The notes beneath the pieces were generated by a model that saw only the letters and a list, made by a program, of their open reading frames with translations, was not told the DNA's origin and did not search any database. The position numbers and the translations under genes were made by a program. Positions 7,201 to 15,720 of a stretch of DNA of 37,007 nt are shown piece by piece. Each line of letters begins with the position of its first letter. Positions within the stretch are counted from its first letter, which is position 1. Source of the stretch: Chara braunii (lineage: Eukaryota; Streptophyta; Charophyceae; Charales; Characeae); contig BFEA01000055.1 in the NCBI GenBank assembly GCA_003427395.1, positions 1,029,056 to 1,066,062 of the forward strand, read 5' to 3'.

Positions 7201-10007
7201 CTGAAACAGGCAACAGCAGAGGGAACTTCATCGGACGGCACAGCGCAGATCTGCACGAAGGACGTGCTTGGATGCTAGACCCACCGAGAGGACATGCACC
7301 CGTCCACGTGCACTGCACATTAGAGAGAGGACAACCTGGACAAGTGAAAGAGATGACGGAGGGAGAGGAGAGACAAGACCAATACGACGAAAAAGACGAC
7401 GACGACGACGACGACGACGACGAAGAAGAAGAAGAAGAAGGTGATCGAAATGGAGCTGACCCGACGAGAGCGGGTGCATCCATACACGTGCATTGCACTT
7501 TAGAGAGAGGAGTAGTGAAAGAAACGGCGCGGGGAGAGGACAGACCAGAACAAGACGACAAAGAAGAAGACAAAGAAAAAGCAAGAGAAGGAGAAGGCGA
7601 AGGTGATGGAAGTGGAGATCCGTTCTTGTACGATCGTGCACCGGTACACGTGCATTGCACTTTAGAGAGAGGCCGAGTAAACAAAACGGCGTGGAGAAAG
7701 GAGAGACGAGAAGAAGAAGAAGAAGAAGAAGACGAAAAAGAAGAAGACAAAGAGAAAGAAGGAGAAGGAGAAGGAGAAGAGAATAGAAGTGGAGATCCGT
7801 TTTTGTGCGATCGAGCAAACGACGGTACGAGTCAGTTGAGCGAAAGATCTGTTCCCTCTGTTCCCCGTGGAAGAGGGCTTTCGGAGACTACTCAGCGTCA
7901 ATCGTCAATCTTTAGGACAGGCGTTATTCGTCAAAGGAGGTTGTGGATCGATCTGAACCGTCCAAGTTTGGACCAGGAAGATGAAGTTTTTCAAGGCTTG
8001 ACTTTGCGGGACGATGTCCAAGCTGTGTTGAGTAATACGAGGAAGGACACGGTGATGCAAGCGGCTATGGCGGTCGGCGATCATAGGATGTCGGCAACAA
8101 GTTCTGCGCAAGTGCGCCAGGAACCCCCCGAGTTCCGTCCAAGATCATTTCTTGTTGACGTTTCGGATCCCTTGTCGCATGAACAGGAAGTCCCGTGCGA
8201 GAAGTACTCCTATGGCGCAGGGTGTCCTACTGGACCACCGGATGGTGTTGACGTCAACTTAATGATGCCGAGCAACTCCGGTCATTGCGTAGTACCTGTT
8301 GGGAATTCGAAGGGTCAGATGGTGACAGGTGAGCTGGAGGGTTCTCCTCAGGTGGTAACAGGTCAACTGGCGGAAGATCGATCGAGCCGCAGGGGAGGCT
8401 GGCTTGAGGAAGAAGGCGACTGCAGCTGCTTGGCATTAGCAGGCACCCACAAGGGCGACTTGCCACCCTGCCCCACGTGCTCTTCTCCCATGAGGATTAT
8501 CCCCGCAGGGCGAAATCTGTCTGTTAGGGCTGTGCCTGAGCTGGGATTGGACGGAGAATCGCAGTTGTTCGTTCCGCCCTCCGGGACTGTGAAAATCTCA
8601 AACGTGCGTGGGTTGATGGACGTGCTGCAACAGCCTTTGACTCCCTCGCTGCCTGGGACGAAGCAGCTGCGTAGTGATGCTCAAGAAGACGCCGGTATCT
8701 GTGCCGAGGGGGTGAAAGTCACACAATTCGCCGAAGAGGCAGTTCAGGGGCCGGATCTGGAATCTGTACTGTCAGGAACGTTCAGAGCAATTGCATTGCC
8801 AGCAGCAGGAGTAATTACACAAGAGGAAGACGCGGAATACGAAAGGGAGCAGGAGACGGGGATGGACAGGCAGAGGGGGAGCTTGGATGTGTTGCGAGAG
8901 AGGGTGGACAGGCGGTGGCGGCGGCTGCAACAGAGCACGGTGTCAGAAGAAAATGAAACCCCGAAAGAACGCGCTACGGTGGAGGGAAAAAGTGACTTTG
9001 GAAAAGACGATGGCGAGAACTGGTCGAGCGACTCGGAGGAGAAAGGGGCGGAGTATATTGAGGTGAACAGGAAGAGGCTGAGCTTGGATTTAGCGCGGGA
9101 GGAGATGGAGAGGAGACATCAGCAAGGTCCAGTGCCAGACGACAGCGAATCTCCGAAAGAACGGGCTATGGCGGAGGAGGAAGCTCAGAGTGATTCCGGT
9201 GAAGACGATTTCGAGGAGGGGTGCAGCGATTCGGAAGGGAGCTCTTGGTCTGCAATGGCAAGGATGAAGACTCGAGTAGTGAAAACTCATCGTAAAAAGA
9301 GGGCTGTGAAGGAGCTCTACCATGAAGCCCCCGTATTAGTTGCCTGTAGGAAAGGCAAGGAAGAAAGGAAGCAGCCAAGGACGCTACCTTATGCAAAGAG
9401 GACCCCAGGCCGAGAGGGAGTAATGGTCTCTAAGAATCCCCTGGAGAGTGGCACTGAGCGCCCTAAGGGTTTTATCCCCTGTGTGACAAAGGAGAAAGAG
9501 AATGAGAAAGGAAAAGATAAGCAGGGAGACCCGAAGCAAGGAAAAGAAAAGCAGGGATGCTTAAAGCCTGTCTCCTTTGCGAAGAAAAAAACAGGTCAAG
9601 AAGGACGGACGCAGCCCAGGAATCCTCTGGAGCAGAAGTGCGTGTCGACGATGCAATCTAATGACGGCCAAAAGCAGTCGCTGGCTGAGGCCAGCAGTCC
9701 ATGGATGCGGTCCTCCTCCCCCAAACTTCCTGTGTCCCAGGCTGCGCAGCAGGCCTCCCACGGTCAGAGAAAAAGACCTCTGGTCCTGGGCACGGTAGGC
9801 ACCGACAGCAATGAGAAAGACGGGCACGGTGATGGGGGTAAGAAGCTCAGAATGAATGCGAGCAAGGTGAAAGAGACCTCAGCGAAAGCTGGGGTTCAGA
9901 AAGATGCCGTTTTGCGGGTACGGAGCATCATAGACAAGGAGATTGAAGTTGCTGCCTGGACATTGGTTTCTGTCACCCAGGAAGTGCCCCCATCTGCCTT
10001 TCGATAA
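1254..10007 (+). CDS. Hypothetical giant low-complexity protein (2917 aa)
   Basis: I do not recognise the family. The frame is open for 8.75 kb; the nearest upstream in-frame stop is TAA at 1230-1232. Met1 is the first ATG, while Met50 (1401, ATGG) has a better initiation context. Visible parts: poly-Ser about residues 126-144; Asp/Arg dipeptides about 167-175; basic clusters that could be nuclear signals (about 283, 808, 1713); poly-Glu about 488; a His/Gln-rich block about 1118-1183; Gly run about 1693; four units of a VHVHCTLERG-type repeat (about 1873, 2015, 2075, 2129) followed by acidic runs; a small Cys cluster about 2392; paired repeats near the C terminus. No membrane segment or enzyme motif is seen. 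Composition suggests a disordered, possibly nuclear protein, which is inference. Introns cannot be excluded. One ambiguous base lies at 2949. The purine-rich sequence also leaves long antisense frames open, which I treat as shadows. Confidence 0.6.
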   Translation: MLCEEMCSGAQYAETRGQYQSARRTEWWPPPNGGWATLSKLSGVGIERGMANKGDNGSSGWACHVSSAGPEMESSGAGRGGSLQPMSDHHLSTSVAPTPMSEWWRVGIHRAFPQAEAGPALGHDHASSSSSSSSSSSSSSSSSSCPKRVGVDELVLPAPYPQGWVQDRDRDRDRHDQPRRVGDQNTHPDLPRQDRDRNTGSPIVKDRVAADEIDTVGQFRRYGDEAKRTNRSWWCEGGGRRGLKPDDGFGAWNAGTSMSDCGQQQQQEDDQPEVTVVVLDDWRLERRRKRRRRSDWCWEGGDWEREDAVQKVRERARRVGEEEELVGGYREDADGQKRVEERGEEIMAGGVRRRSTASRLREPFDRGNDHGGLSPRPLADLNRAADGRNPDMNLSLSGDLARCGTRGSSRDDDGVAEMPRSDNWRETRDYSVRSRAFFTSSLPPTAGVLSPPCPPSRGKAIREATGLKKNVTFANEDQEKMAGEEERKEEEEEEEEGRSKEWRDNDEGRRLRMDPARGKSLLTDGRERERMTVKERKRRRGRTDAIRQLSMSNRGGGKLRGRGERXGRGERRRGGGGRPAMTERQCSHFCFLTEAARSGSRPNASADGSGSGWPASAVGSWPISRCTPRGDDGSVQVMKSVRSAYSATCQSAGAAAERRRGDVTALEEGGGTTGCRYRSGTMHRTCKEEVEEDKEEEGGGEGVVEEEEEEEEEEVCVSSRRCCPPAESSNRDREPERCEDKEGRKAGDDERGRGTRIRQKTGGRGGCCDGKRGGGGEGGGGGEIAKLGLLGICSRGGGGAKGNEKVMKRVRRRTRRGKRKKRGRRRKALPSDPLPPSLLDKAGGNVKKRDHVSSSFPVADHVGQVTSSRVWCLYADVERSTISGESVPRGQEGGRGHTCPPCSREEEGRKRPPQLRDNWMQAIGFMCSNNNHLHSTQQQHNGPQRNGDQHNGQESESLRLIDQEDGETHGSRSRHCLVVVGRRNDDVIHLNRESMGGFIYDTDKGQDGCESARWGEKRYCSSDRSGGGIPTGGAGIPMGGAVDLAFSELPRQDCERHNNWTSGSRCCLPGGPETAVQTNNEDRDRRDRKMIIIAPPDVVDTSEDNRRNWQGLHGDYQRHYHHHQQQQHHRHRHRHPSGDQQHYHREHHGYHRDQHPFNRRRQAIYHHDNIGKHVVHHHHYDGTASQAIHHDGAGNQSSHNDGNGKRAHHPDRIWGKEPTAGAEGCGKRADLGGNTAAARRCSWSDIRLMEELGHSDGRGGEGRGEGEGEGEGGRVGILCDDRHEAADSRATTLLSACTGGALEHHGSSLREHRPRQAVDESPDLDSGGSGRWRRRRYDAQTTASGEQVCQQQLARCRDPDSGSGNSASLMFTGGGGRRVSRVYKLSHGPAGTDTSEAHQTIAGMMDSSMGTAVTTTSSSPAAESLNQGFRLGPDWISHGQGKKDNWTVALPADVKHNESDSIKRFRSEVAAVDYDAIRGLHDESICCVDRCDLSEWEKKRVGTPVRGDDGIEVEEVGIQQHQLPCLMPADSGPINALSSATCPDGKVVNRTTSTGCRVEDYEELVELPVAGASDGGGLLAKAGAAVPTAVEAARDSLWLPSAGIPAGIGTNIPVNNNDNHVLARGWNNGVRALSAAAVHCHAAVAAEPCRLQTKAIQDPDCHRRDRSLSKDAATANSHLIPIGVGKKQKMHKGGGGGGGGGEEGGSGGVMVSKKRRKTAGPFSRFLPSSVKDPFDNCIRRKGGGVVVHDRSGQLTVAAAFVCPRGTGSAGEGAGESRAAAERMSGRPAEERRRNSGRWAEQRRSRGAHERSTGIAGGPPNERAEERGKSGRKADKRGKRCRNSGERRRNSGDSEEEDESDGKASGACVVDPPGGGVHGALERGQERLEEEEEEGTSERREWKRACIEGRRHTNLSVVSKSDRGSGVCKDDDLQTVCPQTESQNILLDRSNQGSSSRPMGKRVNDAEGEKTVCRRGASTSVKYPETGNSRGNFIGRHSADLHEGRAWMLDPPRGHAPVHVHCTLERGQPGQVKEMTEGEERQDQYDEKDDDDDDDDDEEEEEEGDRNGADPTRAGASIHVHCTLERGVVKETARGEDRPEQDDKEEDKEKAREGEGEGDGSGDPFLYDRAPVHVHCTLERGRVNKTAWRKERREEEEEEEDEKEEDKEKEGEGEGEENRSGDPFLCDRANDGTSQLSERSVPSVPRGRGLSETTQRQSSIFRTGVIRQRRLWIDLNRPSLDQEDEVFQGLTLRDDVQAVLSNTRKDTVMQAAMAVGDHRMSATSSAQVRQEPPEFRPRSFLVDVSDPLSHEQEVPCEKYSYGAGCPTGPPDGVDVNLMMPSNSGHCVVPVGNSKGQMVTGELEGSPQVVTGQLAEDRSSRRGGWLEEEGDCSCLALAGTHKGDLPPCPTCSSPMRIIPAGRNLSVRAVPELGLDGESQLFVPPSGTVKISNVRGLMDVLQQPLTPSLPGTKQLRSDAQEDAGICAEGVKVTQFAEEAVQGPDLESVLSGTFRAIALPAAGVITQEEDAEYEREQETGMDRQRGSLDVLRERVDRRWRRLQQSTVSEENETPKERATVEGKSDFGKDDGENWSSDSEEKGAEYIEVNRKRLSLDLAREEMERRHQQGPVPDDSESPKERAMAEEEAQSDSGEDDFEEGCSDSEGSSWSAMARMKTRVVKTHRKKRAVKELYHEAPVLVACRKGKEERKQPRTLPYAKRTPGREGVMVSKNPLESGTERPKGFIPCVTKEKENEKGKDKQGDPKQGKEKQGCLKPVSFAKKKTGQEGRTQPRNPLEQKCVSTMQSNDGQKQSLAEASSPWMRSSSPKLPVSQAAQQASHGQRKRPLVLGTVGTDSNEKDGHGDGGKKLRMNASKVKETSAKAGVQKDAVLRVRSIIDKEIEVAAWTLVSVTQEVPPSAFR
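1749..1776 (+). repeat. GATCGG hexamer tandem repeat (Asp-Arg coding)
   Basis: GATCGG is repeated in tandem inside the giant frame, giving Asp-Arg dipeptides. Related GGGATC/GATCCC words recur through the same frame (about 1832, 3079, 4339, 4440, 5325, 6066, 6289), so the gene seems to have grown partly by short-repeat expansion. Confidence 0.75.
6870..7800 (+). repeat. Four-copy protein repeat block within the giant frame
   Basis: A unit built on VHVHCTLERG followed by an acidic/basic run of 40 or so residues. Three close copies start at codons 7296, 7476 and 7638 (spacings 60 and 54 residues). A more diverged copy starts near 6870 (reads VHGALERGQ and is followed by poly-Glu). The first and fourth share a preceding D-P-P-x-G. 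The similarity is visible in DNA too (CACGTGCA..GCAC.TTAGAGAGAGG), so this is tandem duplication. Confidence 0.8.
8863..9230 (+). repeat. Two-copy repeat near the C terminus of the giant frame
   Basis: Two diverged units share the order SLD(V/L)-x-RE, Arg-rich helix, then (E/S)xxPKERA and an acidic SD(F/S)G(K/E)DD stretch. The first starts near 8880, the second near 9080. A further pair downstream (about 9380-9440 and 9565-9640) shares an (Y/F)AK..TG(R)(Q)EG ... NPLE pattern. Both indicate internal duplication of the coding sequence. Confidence 0.65.
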
Positions 10008-10135
10008 GTGAAAAGCGCACTCTTTTCGCGTTTAACTTCGGAATCCTGACTGTCACAATGTCCTTTGATAGAGGACATGTGATCCCTTTGCTAAGTTTGC
10101 TTCCTTTTACAGCATTCTTCTATTTCTGATGGTCA

Positions 10136-10642
10136 ATGGGGTGTGATTCAAAGGTTACAGGAGTGGCAGGTGTGAAGCCTGAGCATTCGGAGCTCATGTA
10201 CAAACTGAAAGAGCAGGAAGGGAGAGCTTCCTCCCAGTGCACTGGCAAGCTGCTTCCTCCCTTGCTGTTTCCCCACCTCATCGCCCTCCTCGTCATGGTT
10301 GCTGTCAGCATCATCGTTGCCGTCATTGCTCTTAGCATTTTTGCTGTTATCGCCTTCGGTTGGACGGAAGCTGGTGACCGACCTCGTTATGAAGGGCAGT
10401 GGTCTTTGCCTCTCGGTTTTCTTGCGAACAACGGCAGGCGACCTGTTCCAGTGGTTGCTGGAGCTTCTCGTCAGTGGCGGAAAGGAGAGAACTGCTTAGA
10501 ATGGGCCCTCGTCGCAAGCTTGTTTGGCGTGGTGGTGAGTCCTCCACGTTCAAATGTCATCAGCAGGCAACCTGTTCCAGTGGTTGCTGTGGGCCGATGG
10601 GAGGGAGCTCTCGTCGGTGGGGGGAAGGAAATAACCTCTTAG
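10136..10642 (+). CDS. Possible small membrane-protein frame, doubtful
   Basis: A 168-codon frame with one strongly hydrophobic segment, about residues 46-75 (rich in Val, Ile, Ala, Leu), flanked by polar sequence. It could be a single-pass membrane protein or a last exon of the upstream gene. Against it: the second half runs across a non-coding-looking 129-bp duplication, no homologue is recognised, and the opposite strand over the hydrophobic part reads as a plausible acidic Asp/Asn/Glu-rich peptide, the style of the giant protein. Treat as hypothetical. Confidence 0.2.
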   Translation: MGCDSKVTGVAGVKPEHSELMYKLKEQEGRASSQCTGKLLPPLLFPHLIALLVMVAVSIIVAVIALSIFAVIAFGWTEAGDRPRYEGQWSLPLGFLANNGRRPVPVVAGASRQWRKGENCLEWALVASLFGVVVSPPRSNVISRQPVPVVAVGRWEGALVGGGKEITS

Positions 10643-10690
10643 AATGAGCCTTCTTTGCATAGTCATTTGGCATGGTGGCCATTCCTCGAA
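10435..10690. repeat. Tandem duplication, period about 129 bp
   Basis: CAGGC(G/A)ACCTGTTCCAG followed by TGGTTGCTG starts at 10435 and at 10564. Similarity continues through the following GGAGCTCTCGTC..GTGG, AGAATG..CCTTC and TTTGGC(G/A)TGGTGG words. The two units are clearly related but diverged. Confidence 0.75.
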
Positions 10691-11095
10691 GTCTACCCAG
10701 TTTATATGCCGTGGCCTCCGTCTTCCTCATGAAAGGCTGCCCAGTCGAAGAAGATCTACGGAGAGTAAGCGACAGCGATGCTGTCTAGCAGCTGTCCTCT
10801 GAGGTACAACATCACAATTTCACTGTAAAGTTACCGTGGTACATGTTAGTGTAGGTAAGACTGTAGAGTACTATTCACTGTAGGACAACCAAACTGTACT
10901 TAGTTACGAGAGAAACTGAGTGGTTTCATTGCTGTCCAAGGCATGAAAACTTGGATGATTTTACCATACTGTAAGTACCCCCCTAGATTGGCACGAGTGT
11001 TGAGTGTTTATTCAGGGATAAGCGTGAGATGCAACAGCCCATTTATGCAGCTTTCATAGATGTGGACGTGTGCGCGTATGAGGCGTCATACACAC

Positions 11096-11098
<3 letters not shown>

Positions 11099-11168
<70 letters not shown>
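11099..11168. repeat. (AG)35 microsatellite
   Basis: Seventy bases of perfect AG repeat. Simple sequence with no sign of function. Confidence 0.95.
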
Positions 11169-11171
<3 letters not shown>

Positions 11172-11406
11172 ACACACCAGTCACTAGTTCACTTGGTGCT
11201 GACTGGAAGTAGCAGGAACCACACGTCTATAGTCTTTGTTTCTTTGTTTCTTTTTTTCTTTTTTTGATACATCAATGGTCTTGTGGTCGCCAGATTTGTG
11301 ATTTATGTCTGAGCTTGTTAGATTTTCATGTGGTGAGTGTATATAATTTACTATTTTTGAAAATAATTTTCATGATTTGAATCATCCCCCTTTTTTTTTC
11401 TGGATA

Positions 11407-11530
11407 CTGCTGTGAAGGCTTCATCGAGTGCTCCATCTGTTCCCGAGCTTCACGTATGCCAGCACAGCATTTGCAAGGACTTTCTCATTGACAGAGGAAA
11501 CTGCAGTGAAGCTTCATCGAGTGCTCCTTC
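11407..11530. repeat. Short direct repeat, period about 95 bp
   Basis: The sequence TG(C)TGTGAAG(G)CTTCATCGAGTGCTCC is present near 11407 and again near 11502, with similarity into the next few bases. Two copies. Confidence 0.7.
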
Positions 11531-11788
11531 GGTTTGGTGGAGGCAACATGTGTGCATGCTGCATGGTGCCTTTCCTGTAAGGAGGGACTCTGAAGTAGTT
11601 GGAAGGATGGTTCTACTCATCCATCCTTCCAGCGATTAATCTGCTGGGAAGCTGATTACCCTGAGGCTCAGGTTTGATGAATTGCTCACGACACTCCGCG
11701 TCTGTTGCCGAGGTTGTGCTCATCATTTATTTAATCCACCAGTTCACCGGACGCAGAGTACTGTAAACCGGTAAGAGCATTTCGATCC

Positions 11789-12097
11789 AGGTCTGGGCTG
11801 GCGCAGCTGGAGGCTCGCGAGACTTGGAAGGTAGCCTAATCAACTTACGCTCATGTTAACCGGTTGTTCAAACCCACCAGTACAGCGCTGCAGGTCTGGG
11901 CTGACGCAGTGGCAGGCTTGTGAGCCTTGGAAGGTAGGCAAATCAACTTAGGCTCATGTGAACTGGTGGCTTGAACTCACCAGTACATTGCTACAGGTCT
12001 GGATGGGCGCAAGTGCAGGCTTGTGAGCCTTGGAAGGTAGCGTAATCAGCTAAGCCTCATGTGAACCAGTCGTTTAAACCACCAGTATAGCGCTGCA
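11789..12097. repeat. Tandem repeat, 3 x 103 bp
   Basis: Three head-to-tail units start at 11789, 11892 and 11995, each opening with AGGTCTGG. All share the words GACTTGGAAGGTAG or GCCTTGGAAGGTAG, CTCATGT and CACCAGTA. Divergence between copies is moderate. The third copy decays after about 12097. No reading frame is conserved, so it looks like a minisatellite. Confidence 0.85.
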
Positions 12098-13905
12098 TTA
12101 CCAGGGCCCGTGCCAGTTTGCGCAGAAGCTGCAGGTCGGTTCGCCATATCGGAGGAGGAAATATGCTGGTGGCCGCCAGCAGGCGTTTGATCCCGTCTTC
12201 ACTGGACGGCTGGGCAAATGAGAGGCTGAGCGGTCCAATGAACGTTAACGTACTGGTGCAAATACTTGGGCGCACTCGAGCAAGAGCATCGATTAACATA
12301 CTAGTCTTCTGTGGATGTACGGGCCTGTCTGTGCCTGAGTAAATTTAAATGCTCAGAGGCCCGCAGCGGACGAAGCGCAGGTTCCATGTCTGGGTGGTTT
12401 AAGTGGGAGATTGCGCACATCTCTTTTCGTGGAAATTTGGAAATTTCTGTTTTTGCGTGGGTTTTGCCGTTTTACAAATGCAGCAGTGTCCGATATATAT
12501 ATTCAGTGCAAGACAAACTGTAGATATGAATCACTGCCGAGCAGGTTATATATATCGTGTGATGGATTTGCTGCGATTATGTGAAGGAAGAGTAAGGGCG
12601 TCGTCGCACCGGGGAATTCCCGGGATGCATCTGATGGAGGTTATGGCGAACAGATTGATGCAAAAGGCCTCAGTGGGAGTATGGCGGAAGTTGTATATAT
12701 TTCCGGACGGATTATGATTTTTTCGCCGATGGATGCTTCCAAGACGACACTCCATTGTCATTTCAACTTTTTGTCATGTTCTTGCCATGCTGTGTCCTAT
12801 AGAATTTTTGTATTCAGTTTGGTTGGTAGATATATGTTGAATGTTTGTCGGTCTGCAACACAATGTCACACATTCCTCTTTTGTTTTTTTCCCTTTTGTC
12901 CTATCGTGTGGCCGTGATATCCAGGTGTCACTTGATCTGTGATCTGGTCTGGTCTGGTGTGGTCTGGTCTATTGTGGGGGGTTGTGATATCCATGTGTCA
13001 CTTGATCGACGATCTGATCTGATCTGGTCTGGTCTGGTCTGATCAGATCTGCTTTATGTGCTGAGATTTTATGTGGTTCGCCCTTTCGCAGAATCTGATC
13101 AGTTATGCTGTGACTCGGGCATGGTAGGCGATTCATCCGCAAGATACATGGTGTACCGATTGCGGGTGGCATTGCCCAGTATCCAGTTGGCGTTAGTCGT
13201 TAGCTGTTTTGAGGGCAATTTTCAATCCAGATGCGGCAATAATGACTGTATGTTCTATCCAGGGGGAAGACGGTTAGCAAATTAGATAGCTTAGGGGTAG
13301 GCTTTGACAGTGGGTGTAAAGCTGCTAGGAATTTCTCAAATCTGGAGCACAACCCTTCGGTGAACTCCAGGTTTGGTGTGTGTATGTCTAGGACCCACCC
13401 ACCATCTGTGTGTGTGGAGACGGTGACATCATCATCGCAGCCCATGCGCTCCCACAGCAGGCGTGTGTGGACAGGGTGAATTCATGGTGCTGCTGTAGGA
13501 ATGGACTGTGGCCCCGAAGCAGACGTGGCCACACCATTGATGAGGTTGGTGGTACAACTGCTCATCTTCCATCATCATCAGCTATGGTGGTGCTGCTTTT
13601 TTTTTGGTTCTTTTTTTTGTCGCTTCTTTTGTTGCTGATGTGATCACATATCCACGACATTGACATTGTGCCAATGCCGACTGACGGGTTGGTTAATCTT
13701 GTGTTTTTTTCTTTTTTCGAATGAATGGATGGACACTGTGCCAATGCCGACCTCCGCGCCAGCTCAAGAGTTTATCAGGTGCGTTGTTTCCTCGCCTCAC
13801 ATCATCATTGCTTTGCTCCGTCGTTCGAGAACCCAAAAAAAAAAGTTTTGCTCCATCACCTGGAAGATGACCGGTATTCAGTTGGATCCAGCAAGTTAGG
13901 GTGTA
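12098..13905. other. Unassigned stretch with small duplications
   Basis: No gene is recognised. Visible items: a (TGGTC)/(TGATC) simple-sequence patch with a doubled GTGATATCCA(G/T)GTGTCACTTGATC (12915 and 12982), and a doubled TGTGCCAATGCCGAC (about 13666 and 13737). Short open frames exist but none resembles a known protein. Confidence 0.4.
12915..13050. repeat. TGGTCTGATC simple repeat with a 67-bp duplication
   Basis: Two copies of a 24-bp sequence starting GTGATATCCA are each followed by a run of GATCTGGTCTGGTCTG. Simple sequence. Confidence 0.7.
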
Positions 13906-15030
13906 CTCACACTAGCTCTACCTTAAACCACAAGTACTTTTCCCAGCCATTTTTCTCTGATGCAGTCGTGCACTCACCGCAAGTTTTACGGTTTGGCCTA
14001 CCAGAGCAAAAAGGGTGGAGGTGCCAGTCGAAAAAGGGCCCGCACCGGTTCGTCTTTTTCTGGCACCCAGGTCGGCAGAGGAAACCTCTAACTGGTGATT
14101 TAAAGTATCGGACGAATTCTGACCGGGCCAGTCCTGGAGGTATCTGACCGCAATTACGCCCGTATTACTCCGTAAATAGCTAGGAAGGCCCTAGTGTGGA
14201 TCCACCACCACTCCACCAGACAGTCGTAAACCTGCTTTCCTGGCCTTATGGAAGATTTGAGATCATGTAGAAGAGGTCCTGATCCTTCCAGGAAAAATAT
14301 CAGAAAAGAGGAAACAAAACATGCTTGTCGTGGCGATTCGGCGTGTGCTTTTTATGTTCCGGCTGCCGCATGTGGGCCAGGATGATTTTCCCTGGAGTAA
14401 AATGCATAAAAAACTCTGAAAATTGGTGGGCCCGAAGATTTGGTCATGATCTTTTGAGGAAACATTAATTAAAAAATGTTCAAAAAAAAAAAAGAAGGTT
14501 TTGCCAGGTTGTTGTAGAGGCTGGATGCTACGCATATGACAGTCCCTTCAGTGGTTGGCCATTTGATTATCCGGATGGTCTATGCAGGCCCCCTATTAGA
14601 CTCCCTCCCACCCTTTACTCTCATCATTCTCATCAGTCCTCATCGCACCCCTACTCCCAAGATCCTACCTCAGTATGTAACCACCCAGGGTCATCACCCT
14701 CTTATCATCCGACGGGGGTGATCCGACAGGAGGGAATTATGGCCAAGCAGCTGCTCACCTCCACCGTCAGCCCTGATTGAAGCATAGTTGGACGAGCCCT
14801 GTTGTTCGGGTACTCCAACCGTGAGGCATAGGCATTCTAGTACAAGTCCCCATAGGTGAACCTATTCCTTGTTGGAGGGACTCTAGCCTCTGTCGTTCGT
14901 GAGTTCGCGCCCACTGTCGGCTCTTCCTCACCGCGGTCGTGAGCTAGACCCCTCCGATTATTGTGTTGAGCAGTCCTAGTCTCCGTCATCAGTTTACATA
15001 CTAGGCCACCATCCGATCCTTACTTCCATC

Positions 15031-15330
15031 ATGAACCAGGCCTACGAATATTCGGATCTTACCTCCTTATTGATACGGGTAGCGGACAATCCTCACCCCT
15101 TGAGACAGCCTCCACCGCAGGTTCCCCAACGATATCCTCCACTGGAGCCTATCCAACCCATAATATTATTCCTACCTAGTGGGATCGCTAAGGCATCCCT
15201 TACTGCAGGTCCCCACCAAGATCGTCCCGTGGAGTTTGTCCCACCTAGTGCCCTCCCCCAAGCGCCCTTTATCTCACCTGCGGCCCTTGCGCCCCCAAAG
15301 CAGAGCCCTAAGGTAACCAACTCTGTGTGA
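15031..15330 (+). CDS. Doubtful proline-rich frame (99 aa)
   Basis: A 99-codon frame starting MNQAYEYSDL with a Pro/Gln-rich middle. It reads more like protein than most chance frames here, but no family is recognised. It may be a fragment of a transposon protein or chance. Confidence 0.15.
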   Translation: MNQAYEYSDLTSLLIRVADNPHPLRQPPPQVPQRYPPLEPIQPIILFLPSGIAKASLTAGPHQDRPVEFVPPSALPQAPFISPAALAPPKQSPKVTNSV

Positions 15331-15720
15331 TCAGTCACTCCACAGCCCTGTCTGCATCCCTGCTATTTTTGCACATCTGGCTCCATTTTTTTTTGGGGCT
15401 CGCACGCCAATTCCAGCCCTGGATAAAAGTGCCCCGCAACTACTCGTGGTTAAACATGACTGCTTTCCAGCATGATGCAATACACTGTCTGACCTTCATG
15501 CAATAGGAAAAGAAAAAGACAGAAATAGAGTACTACATTTCACTGCATATATGTAATTAAGACACATGTAAGGTGAGAAGGGCAAATTTTGGATTGGAGC
15601 TTGGTCTCTATCCTGACAGTAAAATGTTTTTTGTGTATTTGCTTTCATGGGCAATGGAAGGAAAATGGTCGATGATCTAAAAGGAAGGGAGATGGTTAAT
15701 GATGGTGTTTATGTTTGCGT

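Larger units (their letters stand above)
10008..11098. other. Region downstream of the giant frame
   Basis: Probably 3' untranslated or intergenic sequence. A splice-acceptor-like TTCCTTTTACAG lies near 10103-10114, so a further exon is possible. The stretch includes the frame at 10136-10642 and the 129-bp duplication. I see nothing else that I can name. Confidence 0.3.

Noticed and set aside
7228-7818. Leu-rich minus-strand frame as a membrane protein
   Set aside because: It is the complement of the Glu/Asp/Lys-rich runs of the giant frame and has no independent support.
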